In this document: piece by piece, positions 38,127 through 47,065 of the stretch
Position numbering within the stretch: the stretch's first letter is position 1
Layout: each line of letters begins with the position of its first letter
DNA from: Bacteriovoracaceae bacterium
Lineage (GTDB): Bacteria > Bdellovibrionota > Bacteriovoracia > Bacteriovoracales > Bacteriovoracaceae
Direction: 5' to 3'
NCBI GenBank assembly: GCA_018675575.1
Contig: JABGXW010000113.1
Span: forward strand, 1 to 59,301
DNA: 59,301 nt
The notes under the pieces: generated by a model
What the model saw: only the letters and a program-made list of their open reading frames with translations
Told to the model about the DNA's origin: nothing
Database searches by the model: none
Program-made: the position numbers and the translations under genes

Positions 38127-39044
38127 CTAGTGATATTGAAGATTACTATTTTCCATAAAGAACCGATTAGCTTCTTTAATTACATTATCTTTCTCATCTT
38201 CTAAAATATAATGGCCACCTTCTTGGTATATTACGCTTTTTGCTTCAGGATAAAATTCTTTCCACTTGTTTAAAAAATTAGTTGTAAAACAAAAATCTTT
38301 TGCACCCCATAAGAATAATTTTGGACATGTTAAAGTACGAAGTTTTGATTCAATATCTAATAGTTTGTCATAAGAAGGATGATCTTTAGTCAGCGGAATA
38401 TCTTTAACAAATCGGGCCGTGGCAATTCTGTTGTTATAATTATTGTATGGAAATAGGTAACCTTTTTTTACTAATGGTGAAAGTTTCTTTTCTACGGCCA
38501 TAAAAGTTGCGGGCCATGCAAATGCATTAAATGTCCTAACTATCTTTTCGCCAATCCAGGGTAATTTACAGATACTAATTGAAGAAGGGATTTCATGATT
38601 TCTAAATGCAGCAGTATTTAGAAAAACAATAGATCTCACTTTGTCTGCATGTCTTGTGGCATATCCCATACCTATTGCTCCGCCCCAGTCATGTACGACT
38701 AAATGAACGTTATTAGGCCTTATGCTTTCAATTAATTGTTCTAAATGATTGATATGATTCTCTAACGTATAATTAAAGTTTTGAGGTTTGTCAGAAAGAC
38801 CACATCCTATATGATCAGGGACAATGACTCTAAAATTATTTTCTAATGACTTGACTAGATTGCGATAATAAAAAGACCAAGTTGGATTTCCGTGAACCAT
38901 TACAATCACGTTCAAAGAATCTTTATGCCCTACATCTATGTAGTTTAAGTTAAATCCTTGTTTAGTAGTGTAATTATTTTGCTTGAAAGGATACTCCTCT
39001 CTAAGGTCTTCTGGAAAACTAAACGAATTATTAACTGTTACCAT
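38127..39044 (-). CDS. oleB: OleB, beta-lactone decarboxylase (alpha/beta hydrolase)
   Basis: A 305-residue alpha/beta hydrolase of the haloalkane-dehalogenase family. The oxyanion block is HGNPTWSFYYRN, the nucleophile is D119 in VVHDWGG and the catalytic His is H278 in GGHYILED. In olefin clusters this protein eliminates CO2 from the beta-lactone to give the cis-olefin. The gene overlaps the end of oleA by 7 nt. Taken alone it would be called a dehalogenase; the complete oleABCD context decides the name. Confidence 0.92.
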   Translation of the reverse strand: MVTVNNSFSFPEDLREEYPFKQNNYTTKQGFNLNYIDVGHKDSLNVIVMVHGNPTWSFYYRNLVKSLENNFRVIVPDHIGCGLSDKPQNFNYTLENHINHLEQLIESIRPNNVHLVVHDWGGAIGMGYATRHADKVRSIVFLNTAAFRNHEIPSSISICKLPWIGEKIVRTFNAFAWPATFMAVEKKLSPLVKKGYLFPYNNYNNRIATARFVKDIPLTKDHPSYDKLLDIESKLRTLTCPKLFLWGAKDFCFTTNFLNKWKEFYPEAKSVIYQEGGHYILEDEKDNVIKEANRFFMENSNLQYH

Positions 39045-40075
39045 AATATCCCCATCATGATTGTATTAAGTCCTGATCCTATACCTAATAATCCTATTTT
39101 TGCATTTTCTTTAGGTGTATTTGTTGTTGCTAGATGATTGAGAGTTGAAGGAAGGGCAGCTGATCCTGTATTACCTAAGAATTCATAAGTTGAAATAGTT
39201 TTGCAATCTTGAATACCCATCGCTTTAAAAGTTTGCTCTTCGTGAGCAGAACCTACCTGGTGACCAATTACATAATCAAATTGATCTCTAGTCCAGTCTA
39301 AGGACTCTAAAGTTAGCTCAATAGATTTTTTAGATAGGCTTATACCTTTTTCTAATAGCGCCTCAGAATCTGTTTCCATCATCAAATTATTAGTATCACC
39401 TTCTCCGTGACAGAGCTTATTGGCAGATGTGTCACATAGTCCTGCTCCTCCGATGAGTTTGTGCGGAGTCGCTAAGGATTTTTTATTACTTACTAAAATT
39501 GCTACTGCAGAGGATCCAATAGTAAGGTTTGCTATGTATTTTTTTATATTTTTTCGAGTAAGATTTGTCGCATTATTTAATGATTCAATGGTATTCATTA
39601 AAAGTGGACCACTATTTTCGCCCGATACAATGAGTGCTGTCTGAATGAGTCCTGATTCTATTAATTTTGCACTTGAAAGAATAGAACTCATTACACCTAA
39701 ACATGCATTTGATAAATCATAGATCATGCATTCTGATTTTAATCCTAATTGATGATGAATAACAGATGCTGTTGAAGGTTCGAGAAAATTTCTACAAACT
39801 GATGCATGAACGAGTTGATCTATTGAATTCAATTCTATTTCAAACTTGTCGATAAGTGTTTTTGCGGCCTTGCATGCAATATCACTTGGTAAAGTTCCTT
39901 GCTGCCAATACTTTCTTTCTTTAATTCCTGTCATTAATTCTAATCGACCGTGGGGAAGTTTTAACCTTTCATAAAGAGGAGATAGTTTTGCTTCAATTTC
40001 ATCTGAAGAAATAGTAAGTTCTGGTAAATTGACTTCTGGTGTTGATATATAAATTTCATTAAATTTAAACTTCAT
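39038..40075 (-). CDS. oleA: OleA, head-to-head acyl-condensing thiolase
   Basis: A 345-residue thiolase-superfamily protein related to FabH. The nucleophile is C125 in DLSNACLGVM, with H272 (IGHQVGSAHE) and N302 (FLGNTGSAALPS) completing the triad. The block ASVCRNFLEP contains E99, matching the conserved OleA glutamate that activates the second acyl chain across the dimer. OleA condenses two fatty acyl thioesters to a 2-alkyl-3-ketoacid. It starts 1 nt before the end of the CrtI-like gene and overlaps oleB, so it is in one minus-strand operon. Confidence 0.93.
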   Translation of the reverse strand: MKFKFNEIYISTPEVNLPELTISSDEIEAKLSPLYERLKLPHGRLELMTGIKERKYWQQGTLPSDIACKAAKTLIDKFEIELNSIDQLVHASVCRNFLEPSTASVIHHQLGLKSECMIYDLSNACLGVMSSILSSAKLIESGLIQTALIVSGENSGPLLMNTIESLNNATNLTRKNIKKYIANLTIGSSAVAILVSNKKSLATPHKLIGGAGLCDTSANKLCHGEGDTNNLMMETDSEALLEKGISLSKKSIELTLESLDWTRDQFDYVIGHQVGSAHEEQTFKAMGIQDCKTISTYEFLGNTGSAALPSTLNHLATTNTPKENAKIGLLGIGSGLNTIMMGILW

Positions 40076-40076
40076 A

Positions 40077-41462
40077 CTAATTCCTTAAACAATGATAATT
40101 GGCCATTGAAATACCACTTAACATTGCACCTATAATTCCTAGAAAACCCTGATCTGTTCCCATTAGGTAAAGACCTTCTACAGAAGTCGTTCCGTCTCTT
40201 GTTTTAGTAGGGGAGCCATAGACACAACCGTTTTCATGTTTTGTATATTTTTTTACAGTTGTTGGTGTGAATACATCTGAAAAAAGCAGGTCTTTAATTT
40301 CTGATCCAGAATGTTTTAAAAATAATGCTTTTGAACTTTCTAAAACATTTAATTTCTCCTGTTTGTATTGGTCTTTCTCTAACTTATTCCAACAGTCATA
40401 ATCGGCCATCATTGTCGCTCTGAATATCCCTTCATCTTCTTCATCTTTAATAAAGTTATTTGGGAAACAAAGAACTGAGCTTGTGGTATCAAATAAAGTA
40501 TTAGGATTCCTATAATTATACTCATGCGAGTCATTAGTGAATATGATTGTATCTTCGATGCCATATTCACAAGGTTTTTTATCCAATATAAGTATTGATT
40601 CAGTAAAAGACATCTTACCTATTATAACCTTCTTGTCCTCTTTTAATTTTTCTTCAAAAAGGTTTAAAGTTTCTCTATAGCCAGCACTTGAAAGAATTTT
40701 TCGACATCTAATTCTATCACCATTTTTTAAAGTAATAGCTGAAATCTTATTATCTACTTTATGTAGTTGTTGTACTTGGGATTTGTACTGAACTAATAGA
40801 CCTTGCTGTTTAAGCTTTTTTGATAATAAATCTATTATTGTTCTTACTCCTCCGGTCGGTCTTGAAAATCCTTCAAGGAATATTGATTTAAACATAATTG
40901 CAAATTGCGAAAAGTCCATGTCGTGTTCCCACGCAGAACCGTAAATCATTAAAGGACAAAAAATCATGTTAAGTAATATTTTGTCTTTAATAAATGTGGA
41001 AACTACATCTTTTGCTGAACTATATATGGATGTTAGATCCGTATCGTTGTAGCCTTCAATGTATGTAATCAAATTGATAAGTCCATCTATCTCATTTGGA
41101 AAATGACATTGAACTTCATCTAAAAGATCTTGAATATTATTGGTAAAGGTAAGTTTATGATTAGGAAACCTAATACTTGATTGTTTTTGAGGAACTAATT
41201 GAAATTCATCATAAGGGATTCGTAATTGTTTCATTATTTTTGATAGAGGTTTGCCTTTTGTTCCTTTTGGAGTCCAATTGGTCATAGCATGAAGTCCAAC
41301 ATCGAACTTACGCTTACCTCTTTGATAATAAGAATTAAGTCCTCCCGGAATACTATGTGATTCCAAGATGCAGACTTTTTGATCAAACATGGCGAGTCTT
41401 ATGCCTGCTGCAAGGCCAGACATACCTGCACCAATGATGACCACATCGAAATCTTTTTCCAT
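40077..41462 (-). CDS. CrtI-like FAD-dependent oxidoreductase 2 (lipid cluster)
   Basis: A 461-residue flavoprotein of the phytoene desaturase/retinol saturase superfamily. It begins FDVVIIGAGMSGLAAGIRLA, then CILESHSIPGG and FDVGLHAMTN, and closes with GLYLMGTDQGFLGIIGAMLSG around the FAD pocket. It is paralogous to the enzyme at 32076: both share the FD-x-x-LH block and end with a Gly-rich helix. It lies between the ACP gene (20 nt away) and oleA (1 nt), which places its action on acyl chains before or after condensation. Desaturase, saturase and cis-trans isomerase activities are all possible; sequence cannot decide. Confidence 0.82.
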   Translation of the reverse strand: MEKDFDVVIIGAGMSGLAAGIRLAMFDQKVCILESHSIPGGLNSYYQRGKRKFDVGLHAMTNWTPKGTKGKPLSKIMKQLRIPYDEFQLVPQKQSSIRFPNHKLTFTNNIQDLLDEVQCHFPNEIDGLINLITYIEGYNDTDLTSIYSSAKDVVSTFIKDKILLNMIFCPLMIYGSAWEHDMDFSQFAIMFKSIFLEGFSRPTGGVRTIIDLLSKKLKQQGLLVQYKSQVQQLHKVDNKISAITLKNGDRIRCRKILSSAGYRETLNLFEEKLKEDKKVIIGKMSFTESILILDKKPCEYGIEDTIIFTNDSHEYNYRNPNTLFDTTSSVLCFPNNFIKDEEDEGIFRATMMADYDCWNKLEKDQYKQEKLNVLESSKALFLKHSGSEIKDLLFSDVFTPTTVKKYTKHENGCVYGSPTKTRDGTTSVEGLYLMGTDQGFLGIIGAMLSGISMANYHCLRN

Positions 41463-41482
41463 TTTTTTAGAAATTAAATTAA

Positions 41483-41731
41483 TTAACTAAACTTAGGAGT
41501 AAGATATTCCACGCATGAATCCATTGATTCTAGTTGGCCGTAATCTTCCTTAGGTACGTCAATTTGATGTCTCTTTTTTAATTCCATAACGATATCTAAA
41601 AAGTCCATTGAATCTAGATCTAGTTGATCTCTAAGAGCGATAGAATCTTGCAATTGTGATACGTCATCATCAAGTGCTACATCTTCGATGATTGAAAGAA
41701 CATGTGTTCTTACTTCTGTTGTGGATAACAT
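41483..41731 (-). CDS. Acyl carrier protein of the lipid cluster
   Basis: An 82-residue acidic helical protein. The phosphopantetheine attachment serine is S41 in LDLDSMDFLDIV; the housekeeping AcpP usually has DSLD, so this is a divergent, probably specialised carrier. It sits between the ketosynthase and the second CrtI-like flavoprotein, which suggests that chain elongation and modification happen on this ACP. No dedicated phosphopantetheinyl transferase is encoded nearby. Confidence 0.9.
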   Translation of the reverse strand: MLSTTEVRTHVLSIIEDVALDDDVSQLQDSIALRDQLDLDSMDFLDIVMELKKRHQIDVPKEDYGQLESMDSCVEYLTPKFS

Positions 41732-41752
41732 TTTAATCTCCTTAATGATTTA

Positions 41753-42985
41753 TTACTTTTTATATTTTTTTATTAATACTGATGAATTAATTCCTAACAT
41801 CCCAAATGAATTATTAAGAATAATGTTAACTTCTTTTTGTATAGGTTTATTTTTAATGAGGTTTTTCAAATCACATTTAGGATCTATTTCAGTGATATTT
41901 TTACAAGGATGAATATACCCATCTTGAAAAGATGGTAGATTACCAGCTAATTCCAACGCACCAGCAGCTCCCATAGCATGACCTATGAACCCTTTTGTAC
42001 AATTAACATGAGTATTATCACTGTAGCCAAATACTTGTGAAACGGCCTCGCATTCTTGAATATCTCCTTGCATAGTTCCGGTGGCATGAAGATTTACTAG
42101 ATCAATATCACTTGCTTCAAGTCCTGCTCTTTTTAAGGTATTTTCCATACATTGAATTTGTCTCGCAACATTAGGGAGAACAAAATCTGAAGCATCTGAA
42201 TTTGTGTAATATGATATTAATTCTCCGTGTATTGTGGCCCCTCTTTTTATGGCATCAGAAAGTCTTTCTAAGGTGTAAATACATCCTCCTTCAGAGATGA
42301 CAATACCGTTTCTGTCGCATGATAGAGGTTTAGAAGCTTTGGTAGGATCTTGATTGAATCCAAGCGCACCTTGAGCTTTAAAAGCAGCAAAAATACCAAA
42401 AGTTTGGGCAGATTCACTGATTCCACCACATAGTGCAAGGTCGACTTCTCCAAGCATTAACATTTGAGCTGCTTGGATGAGACCCATATTACCTGCCGCA
42501 CAAGCGGCTCCAATAGTATATGCTGGTCCAGTTATTTTTAAGTTTAGGGTTACCTCTCCTGCTGGAGAGTTTGCAACTGTTCTTGGATTATGGTGATGTG
42601 ACCAATAATCAGTATTCATTCCATTTTCTTGATAAAGCTTATGAATTTCTTCTTCAGTTTCAACGTTGCCATGTTCTGTGATTCCTAAAAAAATACCAAT
42701 TCTATCTTTATTAAATTCATCGAGGTTTATATTTGCATCAAGGACAGCTTCATTGGCACAGTAAATGGAGATTGCTCCAGCCCGAGTTCCTCTTTTTCTC
42801 ATCTTTTTAGATTGATATTTATCTTCAGGGAAATTGACAAGGCCCACTGCCTGTATACCCATATGTCTAACTTCTTCATGTGTGATGCCTGAGCGATCAT
42901 TTAATAGCGCATCCCTCATTTGCTCTAAATTGTCACCGTTAGGAGAAGTAAGACCTACCCCAGTAATTACGATTCTTTCTTTCAT
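41753..42985 (-). CDS. Beta-ketoacyl-ACP synthase, FabF-type
   Basis: A 410-residue elongating ketosynthase. The active-site cysteine is C162 (GAACAAG), with histidines H300 (LHATGT) and H336 (FIGHAMGAAG) and lysine K331, a complete KAS II triad. It should extend acyl-ACP with malonyl-ACP. No second, cysteine-less chain-length-factor partner is present, unlike in aryl polyene or type II polyketide systems. A good AGGAG precedes the ATG, and the start overlaps the stop of the regulator gene by 4 nt. It is probably dedicated to the cluster ACP. Confidence 0.9.
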   Translation of the reverse strand: MKERIVITGVGLTSPNGDNLEQMRDALLNDRSGITHEEVRHMGIQAVGLVNFPEDKYQSKKMRKRGTRAGAISIYCANEAVLDANINLDEFNKDRIGIFLGITEHGNVETEEEIHKLYQENGMNTDYWSHHHNPRTVANSPAGEVTLNLKITGPAYTIGAACAAGNMGLIQAAQMLMLGEVDLALCGGISESAQTFGIFAAFKAQGALGFNQDPTKASKPLSCDRNGIVISEGGCIYTLERLSDAIKRGATIHGELISYYTNSDASDFVLPNVARQIQCMENTLKRAGLEASDIDLVNLHATGTMQGDIQECEAVSQVFGYSDNTHVNCTKGFIGHAMGAAGALELAGNLPSFQDGYIHPCKNITEIDPKCDLKNLIKNKPIQKEVNIILNNSFGMLGINSSVLIKKYKK

Positions 42986-43668
42986 GAGGTTCTCCTAGAT
43001 TCATTTAATTTTTGAATTTGTTCCTTTATTTTATCTGTAAATGTAGATTTCATTTGTTCGGTTAAATTACTAGGAAGATTGTTTGATAATTCTGCTAGAG
43101 GTCCAGCTCCTTTAAGCAAAAGATCTAAGACTTTAGGGAATTTCTTTAAGATTTGTGGATGATTTTCTACAATATCTAATTGTGTAACAGAGATTACAAA
43201 GTTGATTACGGCCTCTGCTATTTCACAGGATAATATAATGGACCTTAGTCTAATATTTCTCTTATTCTGATCTGATTCATTAATTGCAACAGATTTTTTT
43301 AAAAGTTTTTTTGCCATGGACTTAAATTCTTCTATATGAAGCTGTTCTCTTTTTCTAAAGAGGGAAGCTATAACTTCTAGAGAGTCTTCTTTAGCATAAT
43401 GTAACTTTATTCTTTTATTATCAGGATCTTCTCTGAAATCAACAGCATTATAATGGGCCAATGTTTTTAGAGAGTTACTGATGGCAGATTGAGATAGTCC
43501 TAAATATTGTTCAATTTCTTCGCTCGATAAGGCCTGGTTACTAAGAACTAGAAGTCCATAAACTGCTCCATCAATTCTTTTGAAGCCGACACGGCTTAAA
43601 AAACTTTCAAAGGCCGGTAATTCCTTTAGTAGGTCTAATTCTGATGTGATTTGTATCTTTTTAGTCAT
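42982..43668 (-). CDS. GbsR/MarR-type transcriptional regulator
   Basis: A 228-residue winged-helix regulator. The DNA-binding region is about 45-100: SSEEIEQYLGLSQSAISNSLKTLAHYNAVDF followed by an EDPDNKRIKLHY wing, which matches the GbsR branch of MarR-like proteins. The C-terminal half is helical and probably binds a ligand and dimerises. The ATG at 43668 is used; upstream in-frame codons lie in promoter sequence. It is the first gene of the minus-strand ole operon, directly behind an inverted repeat that overlaps its promoter, so autorepression of the whole operon is likely. The inducer is unknown. Confidence 0.78.
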   Translation of the reverse strand: MTKKIQITSELDLLKELPAFESFLSRVGFKRIDGAVYGLLVLSNQALSSEEIEQYLGLSQSAISNSLKTLAHYNAVDFREDPDNKRIKLHYAKEDSLEVIASLFRKREQLHIEEFKSMAKKLLKKSVAINESDQNKRNIRLRSIILSCEIAEAVINFVISVTQLDIVENHPQILKKFPKVLDLLLKGAGPLAELSNNLPSNLTEQMKSTFTDKIKEQIQKLNESRRTS

Positions 43669-43670
43669 AA

Positions 43671-43732
43671 ATATTCCAGATATTACAAAAATGAAATATC
43701 TAGAATATAGAGATAAATAATAGATATGACAA
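43671..43732 (-). promoter_or_regulatory. Promoter and operator of the ole/FAS operon
   Basis: Reading the minus strand, TTGTCA (43727-43732), a 17-base spacer and TATATT (43704-43709) form a good sigma70-like promoter. Two 14-bp arms, ATATTCCAGATATT (43671-43684) and AATATCTAGAATAT (43695-43708), match at 13 of 14 positions as an inverted repeat with a 10-base spacer. The right arm covers most of the -10 and the left arm reaches to 2 bases from the regulator start, the layout of a repressor site. Confidence 0.7.
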
Positions 43733-43775
43733 CCAAAAGTATTTATAATCAACGACTTATTTGTAAAACTTTATG

Positions 43776-44444
43776 TTACGAATCCATAGGATAATATTGT
43801 CTTGATGCGTCAACCTGAACAATTTTACGTTCAGGCATGATTAGGAGGGATAGCTTTCCTCCATAAACGCAGCCGGTATCGAGTCCAGTCACGTTATCTC
43901 TAATTACAAGTCCTTTAATAGCATGATGTCCATAAATAATGAGCTTTTTATCTTTATAAAAATCGCACCATAGAGGATTATTTGGGTTTTGAAAGTCTTC
44001 ATTTTTTTGATCCCATGTTCTCATTGTGCATAATATTTCTCTGTCATCTTCGGATAATTCTCTGTCTGGAATTTTCCCCGCATGGACAATAGTAAAATCA
44101 TCAAACTCTAGGAAAATAGGGAGCTTTTTCATCCAATCAATCCAAAAGGGAAGGTCTTTACCTAGAGCGAGCTTTGTGACATTAAGGTCATGGCCTTTAA
44201 TGATATTCTCTTCAACATATCTAATCAGTCCCATTTCATGGTTTCCAAGAACAACTTTAGCACGATGATTATAGGCAAACTCTAAAACTTCACGACTTAA
44301 TGGGCCCTTGTTGATAAGGTCTCCAACAAAAACAAGCTGATCGCTTTTTTGATCATAGTGAACTTTCTTGAGCAATTCCATGAGTTCACTGTAGCAGCCA
44401 TGTACGTCCCCAATTATTAAATATCTCTGTATTGTTGCAGGCAT
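43776..44444 (-). CDS. ApaH/PrpE-type metallophosphoesterase
   Basis: A 222-residue calcineurin-like phosphoesterase with the metal-binding motifs GDVHG, GDLINKGP and GNHE in order, then HAGK and GHH histidines. Family members hydrolyse diadenosine tetraphosphate or protein phosphoesters. Shorter than enteric ApaH, so a protein-phosphatase or general nucleotide-phosphatase role is equally plausible. It follows the DOMON-like gene by 12 nt and closes that operon; the regulator gene downstream has its own promoter. Confidence 0.82.
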   Translation of the reverse strand: MPATIQRYLIIGDVHGCYSELMELLKKVHYDQKSDQLVFVGDLINKGPLSREVLEFAYNHRAKVVLGNHEMGLIRYVEENIIKGHDLNVTKLALGKDLPFWIDWMKKLPIFLEFDDFTIVHAGKIPDRELSEDDREILCTMRTWDQKNEDFQNPNNPLWCDFYKDKKLIIYGHHAIKGLVIRDNVTGLDTGCVYGGKLSLLIMPERKIVQVDASRQYYPMDS

Positions 44445-44456
44445 GAATATATTATA

Positions 44457-44981
44457 TCATAAGCTTTGGTCAAAGCTTTGATAACGATGAAAATCGAGTT
44501 TATTATCTGGATGTATGGATGCAAAATGATAGATATGTGAACTTTTATGTATGATTGACGTTGGAGAGTACATCATTTCTCCATTGCTTATAAATTTATC
44601 TGGAAATATTTGTTTTGGTATTATTATCTGCATTTGAAATTCTACATTAGATTGTTTGACTTTTACTAAAGGACAGGTCGTTGTCTTAAATTCTTTTAAT
44701 TCACTTCTAATATCTAAAAAGTGAAATAAGTTCCAATCAGTATTAGGTGCAAAATTGAATTCGAAATAATCATCTGTATTCTTATTCTTGATAAATAATT
44801 CAAAGCAGGTTTTCTTCCACAATCCTATTACTCTTTTACGGGTCGTATTCTCTTTTGATAGGTCAATGGATTCGATATTACCTTTTAGAAGATACTCAAC
44901 GTTAAGAGAGGAAGTTGAATTCTCACACTTGAAATATACTTCGAAGGGCGCGTTGCCTTCGAAGTTTAAAAGCGGAATCAT
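44457..44981 (-). CDS. DOMON-like type 9 domain protein
   Basis: A 174-residue protein with no signal peptide. The blocks LWKKTCFELFI, FEFNFAPNTDWNLFHF and the C-terminal LDFHRYQSF match the DOMON-like type 9 family, related to carbohydrate-binding and haem-binding beta-sandwiches; its role is uncharacterised. The ATG overlaps the slipin stop (TAATG), so it is translated with the slipin. Confidence 0.7.
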   Translation of the reverse strand: MIPLLNFEGNAPFEVYFKCENSTSSLNVEYLLKGNIESIDLSKENTTRKRVIGLWKKTCFELFIKNKNTDDYFEFNFAPNTDWNLFHFLDIRSELKEFKTTTCPLVKVKQSNVEFQMQIIIPKQIFPDKFISNGEMMYSPTSIIHKSSHIYHFASIHPDNKLDFHRYQSFDQSL

Positions 44982-45739
44982 TACTTTATTTGGCCAGACA
45001 AGCTCTTGATCATTTCAATTGGAAGTGGAAAAAATGTGGTTGTTTTTCCTCCTCCTGTTGATATTTCTCTCATAGTATCTAGATATCTCAAAGTAATACC
45101 ACTTTCTTGTTCACCTAAAATTTTAGCAGCTTCTGCCAGTTTTACTGCAGCACCTAGTTCTCCTTCAGCTGAAATCACCTTCGCTCTTTTCTCACGCTCG
45201 GCCTCAGCTTGCTTAGACATTACTCTTTGCATTTCAACAGGCAGGTCAATGGCCTTTACCTCTACAGCACTTACTTTGATACCCCAGGGTTCTGTTTGTT
45301 CATCTAGAATTCCTTGGAGTTTAGCATTAATTTGGTCTCTATGACTTAGTATTTGGTCCAATTCAAATTGCCCGATAACTGATCTTAATGTGGTCTGTGC
45401 GATTTGGCTTGTTGCCATTAAGAAGTTTTCAATAGCTATAATTGCTTTTTCGGGGTTGTTAACACGGAAATAAACTACTCCATTTACTTTTAAAGTAACA
45501 TTGTCTTTTGAAATGATGTCTTGACTTGGAATGTCCATAGTGACAGTTCTTAAATCTACTCGTCTCATTTTTTCAAGTCCTGGAATAAGAATAATCAGTC
45601 CAGGTCCTCTTATCCCTGTAAATCTACCAAGCCGTAAAACCACAGCTCTCTCGTATTCATTTAGAATTTTTACAGTGTAGAGTAATAGAATTATTCCTAT
45701 GACTATAAAAGGTAAGTATTGTGTAAATTGTGCAATCAT
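44981..45739 (-). CDS. Slipin (stomatin/prohibitin-family SPFH protein)
   Basis: A 252-residue SPFH protein: one N-terminal membrane segment (about 8-24), then the [12 protein letters not shown] and GPGL block, the SPFH domain and a C-terminal coiled coil with [20 protein letters not shown]. Slipins form membrane microdomain scaffolds and are cleaved by the NfeD-type serine protease encoded next to them. The nfeD gene lies 14 nt upstream, the conserved partner arrangement. A role in membrane quality control is inferred. Confidence 0.92.
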   Translation of the reverse strand: MIAQFTQYLPFIVIGIILLLYTVKILNEYERAVVLRLGRFTGIRGPGLIILIPGLEKMRRVDLRTVTMDIPSQDIISKDNVTLKVNGVVYFRVNNPEKAIIAIENFLMATSQIAQTTLRSVIGQFELDQILSHRDQINAKLQGILDEQTEPWGIKVSAVEVKAIDLPVEMQRVMSKQAEAEREKRAKVISAEGELGAAVKLAEAAKILGEQESGITLRYLDTMREISTGGGKTTTFFPLPIEMIKSLSGQIK

Positions 45740-45753
45740 GTAATTCTCCCTAA

Positions 45754-47064
45754 TTAGATTGTTAAGATCATTTTATCTAGATTTTGATCGATTATTGTAT
45801 AATGTTCACCAATCATTAACTCATTTTTACTTCGGACTTTCCAAATTTCGCCGTTAATTTTTGCCTGATAATAATAAATATCATTGTCATTTTCTAGAAA
45901 ACTAAGCACTTCTCCGCGTGATCCGACAAACTCATTAAATTTTGAATTTCCTATATTTTTTTGATCTTGAATCATGTAATAAGTTATGAAACCAAGAAAT
46001 AATGCTATGGCAGCGCTGGTCGAGAAAATTAAAGTTCGAGATAGTTCTAGGTAGGCATCGTCTGTGCGGTAAAGAAATAACGACCCACTAATTAACGCCA
46101 CCAAGGCCCCAATACTTAAAATTCCGTAGCTGGTGATATAGACTTCCATGATAAAAAGTATGAAACTGAGTATTATAAGACCTAGAGCGCCCATGTTCAG
46201 AGGTAGTACTTGAAATCCAATTCCGGCAAGTAGCAAACAAACGGCACCAATTGAACCTGCAATAAATCCCCCAGGTGTTTGTAGTTCCAAATAAAGTAAT
46301 GCCGCTCCAATTACAAAGAGGATATAGGCGGTAGCTGGATTTGCAAAAACTTCTAAAAGACTTAATCCTAAGTCCATTTTAAACTCAGTGACTTCTGGAT
46401 TTTGTGTATGGATAGAGTACCGACTACCTTTTAATTTGACCTCGAGATTTTCAAGTTTTGAAATGAATTCATATTGAGTATTCGCAATTTCATCAATGAG
46501 ATTTTTCTTTTTAGCTTTATGGCTTTCAAAAGAAGAGGCCTTACTAATCATTTCAGAAAAAAGTTTAGCATTTCTTCCCCTTGTCTTGGCGAGACTTGAA
46601 ACTAATGCCACAAGGTCATTGATAGCTTTTGATCTTAAATCTTTAGACTTTATATCCCCTGACATTTCAATTGGTGTTGCTGCACCAATATTTGTACCAT
46701 CACTCATCATGAGAATATGAGCAGCTGATGCAATTATTGCACCTGCAGAAGTTGCGCTAGCACCTTCTGGTCTAATCCATACTGCTACTGGGATATTGGA
46801 TTCTCCAAATAAAGTAAGAATTTTCTTTGTGGTGGAAACCATGCCTCCAGGAGTATTTAATGTTACTTGGACTAAGTCGTAGTTCTTGCTCTGTGCTTCT
46901 TTAAAACCTTCTTTGAGGTAGCCAAAAGTTGCGGGAGTGATTGCCGATTGAATTTTAAGTGAAAGAATTTTATTTATCTTAATATCTTTGCCCTCTATTT
47001 CGGCATAGGCATTACCTAAAAATTGAATAAGTACAAAACAAAAAATTAAGGGTATGATTTTCAT
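45754..47064 (-). CDS. NfeD-family membrane serine protease (stomatin-operon partner)
   Basis: A 436-residue ClpP-class long NfeD. The signal peptide is about 1-21 (ending Ala-Tyr-Ala). The protease domain contains [13 protein letters not shown] and [11 protein letters not shown], with candidate nucleophile S106 in the TSAG block. Four or five membrane segments follow (about 225-340), and a C-terminal OB-fold NfeD domain ends the protein. Known homologues cleave the stomatin C terminus. I used the ATG at 47064 because it begins a clean signal peptide; a longer ORF reaches into the divergent gene. It is the first gene of the slipin operon. Confidence 0.9.
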   Translation of the reverse strand: MKIIPLIFCFVLIQFLGNAYAEIEGKDIKINKILSLKIQSAITPATFGYLKEGFKEAQSKNYDLVQVTLNTPGGMVSTTKKILTLFGESNIPVAVWIRPEGASATSAGAIIASAAHILMMSDGTNIGAATPIEMSGDIKSKDLRSKAINDLVALVSSLAKTRGRNAKLFSEMISKASSFESHKAKKKNLIDEIANTQYEFISKLENLEVKLKGSRYSIHTQNPEVTEFKMDLGLSLLEVFANPATAYILFVIGAALLYLELQTPGGFIAGSIGAVCLLLAGIGFQVLPLNMGALGLIILSFILFIMEVYITSYGILSIGALVALISGSLFLYRTDDAYLELSRTLIFSTSAAIALFLGFITYYMIQDQKNIGNSKFNEFVGSRGEVLSFLENDNDIYYYQAKINGEIWKVRSKNELMIGEHYTIIDQNLDKMILTI

Positions 47065-47065
47065 T

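Noticed and set aside
38127..39044. Haloalkane dehalogenase
   Set aside because: The fold and nucleophile fit, but the neighbouring OleA, OleC and OleD make OleB the consistent identity.
39038..40075. FabH-type 3-oxoacyl-ACP synthase III (priming enzyme)
   Set aside because: The E99-containing LEP block and the C-H-N set in an oleABCD context match OleA instead.
32076..41462. Carotenoid biosynthesis cluster, based on two phytoene-desaturase-like proteins
   Set aside because: No phytoene synthase, GGPP synthase or cyclase is present; the neighbours are fatty-acid and olefin enzymes.
32076..43668. Aryl polyene or PUFA synthase cluster
   Set aside because: No ketosynthase/chain-length-factor pair, no aromatic starter enzyme and no multidomain Pfa proteins were found, and a FabI-like reductase is present.
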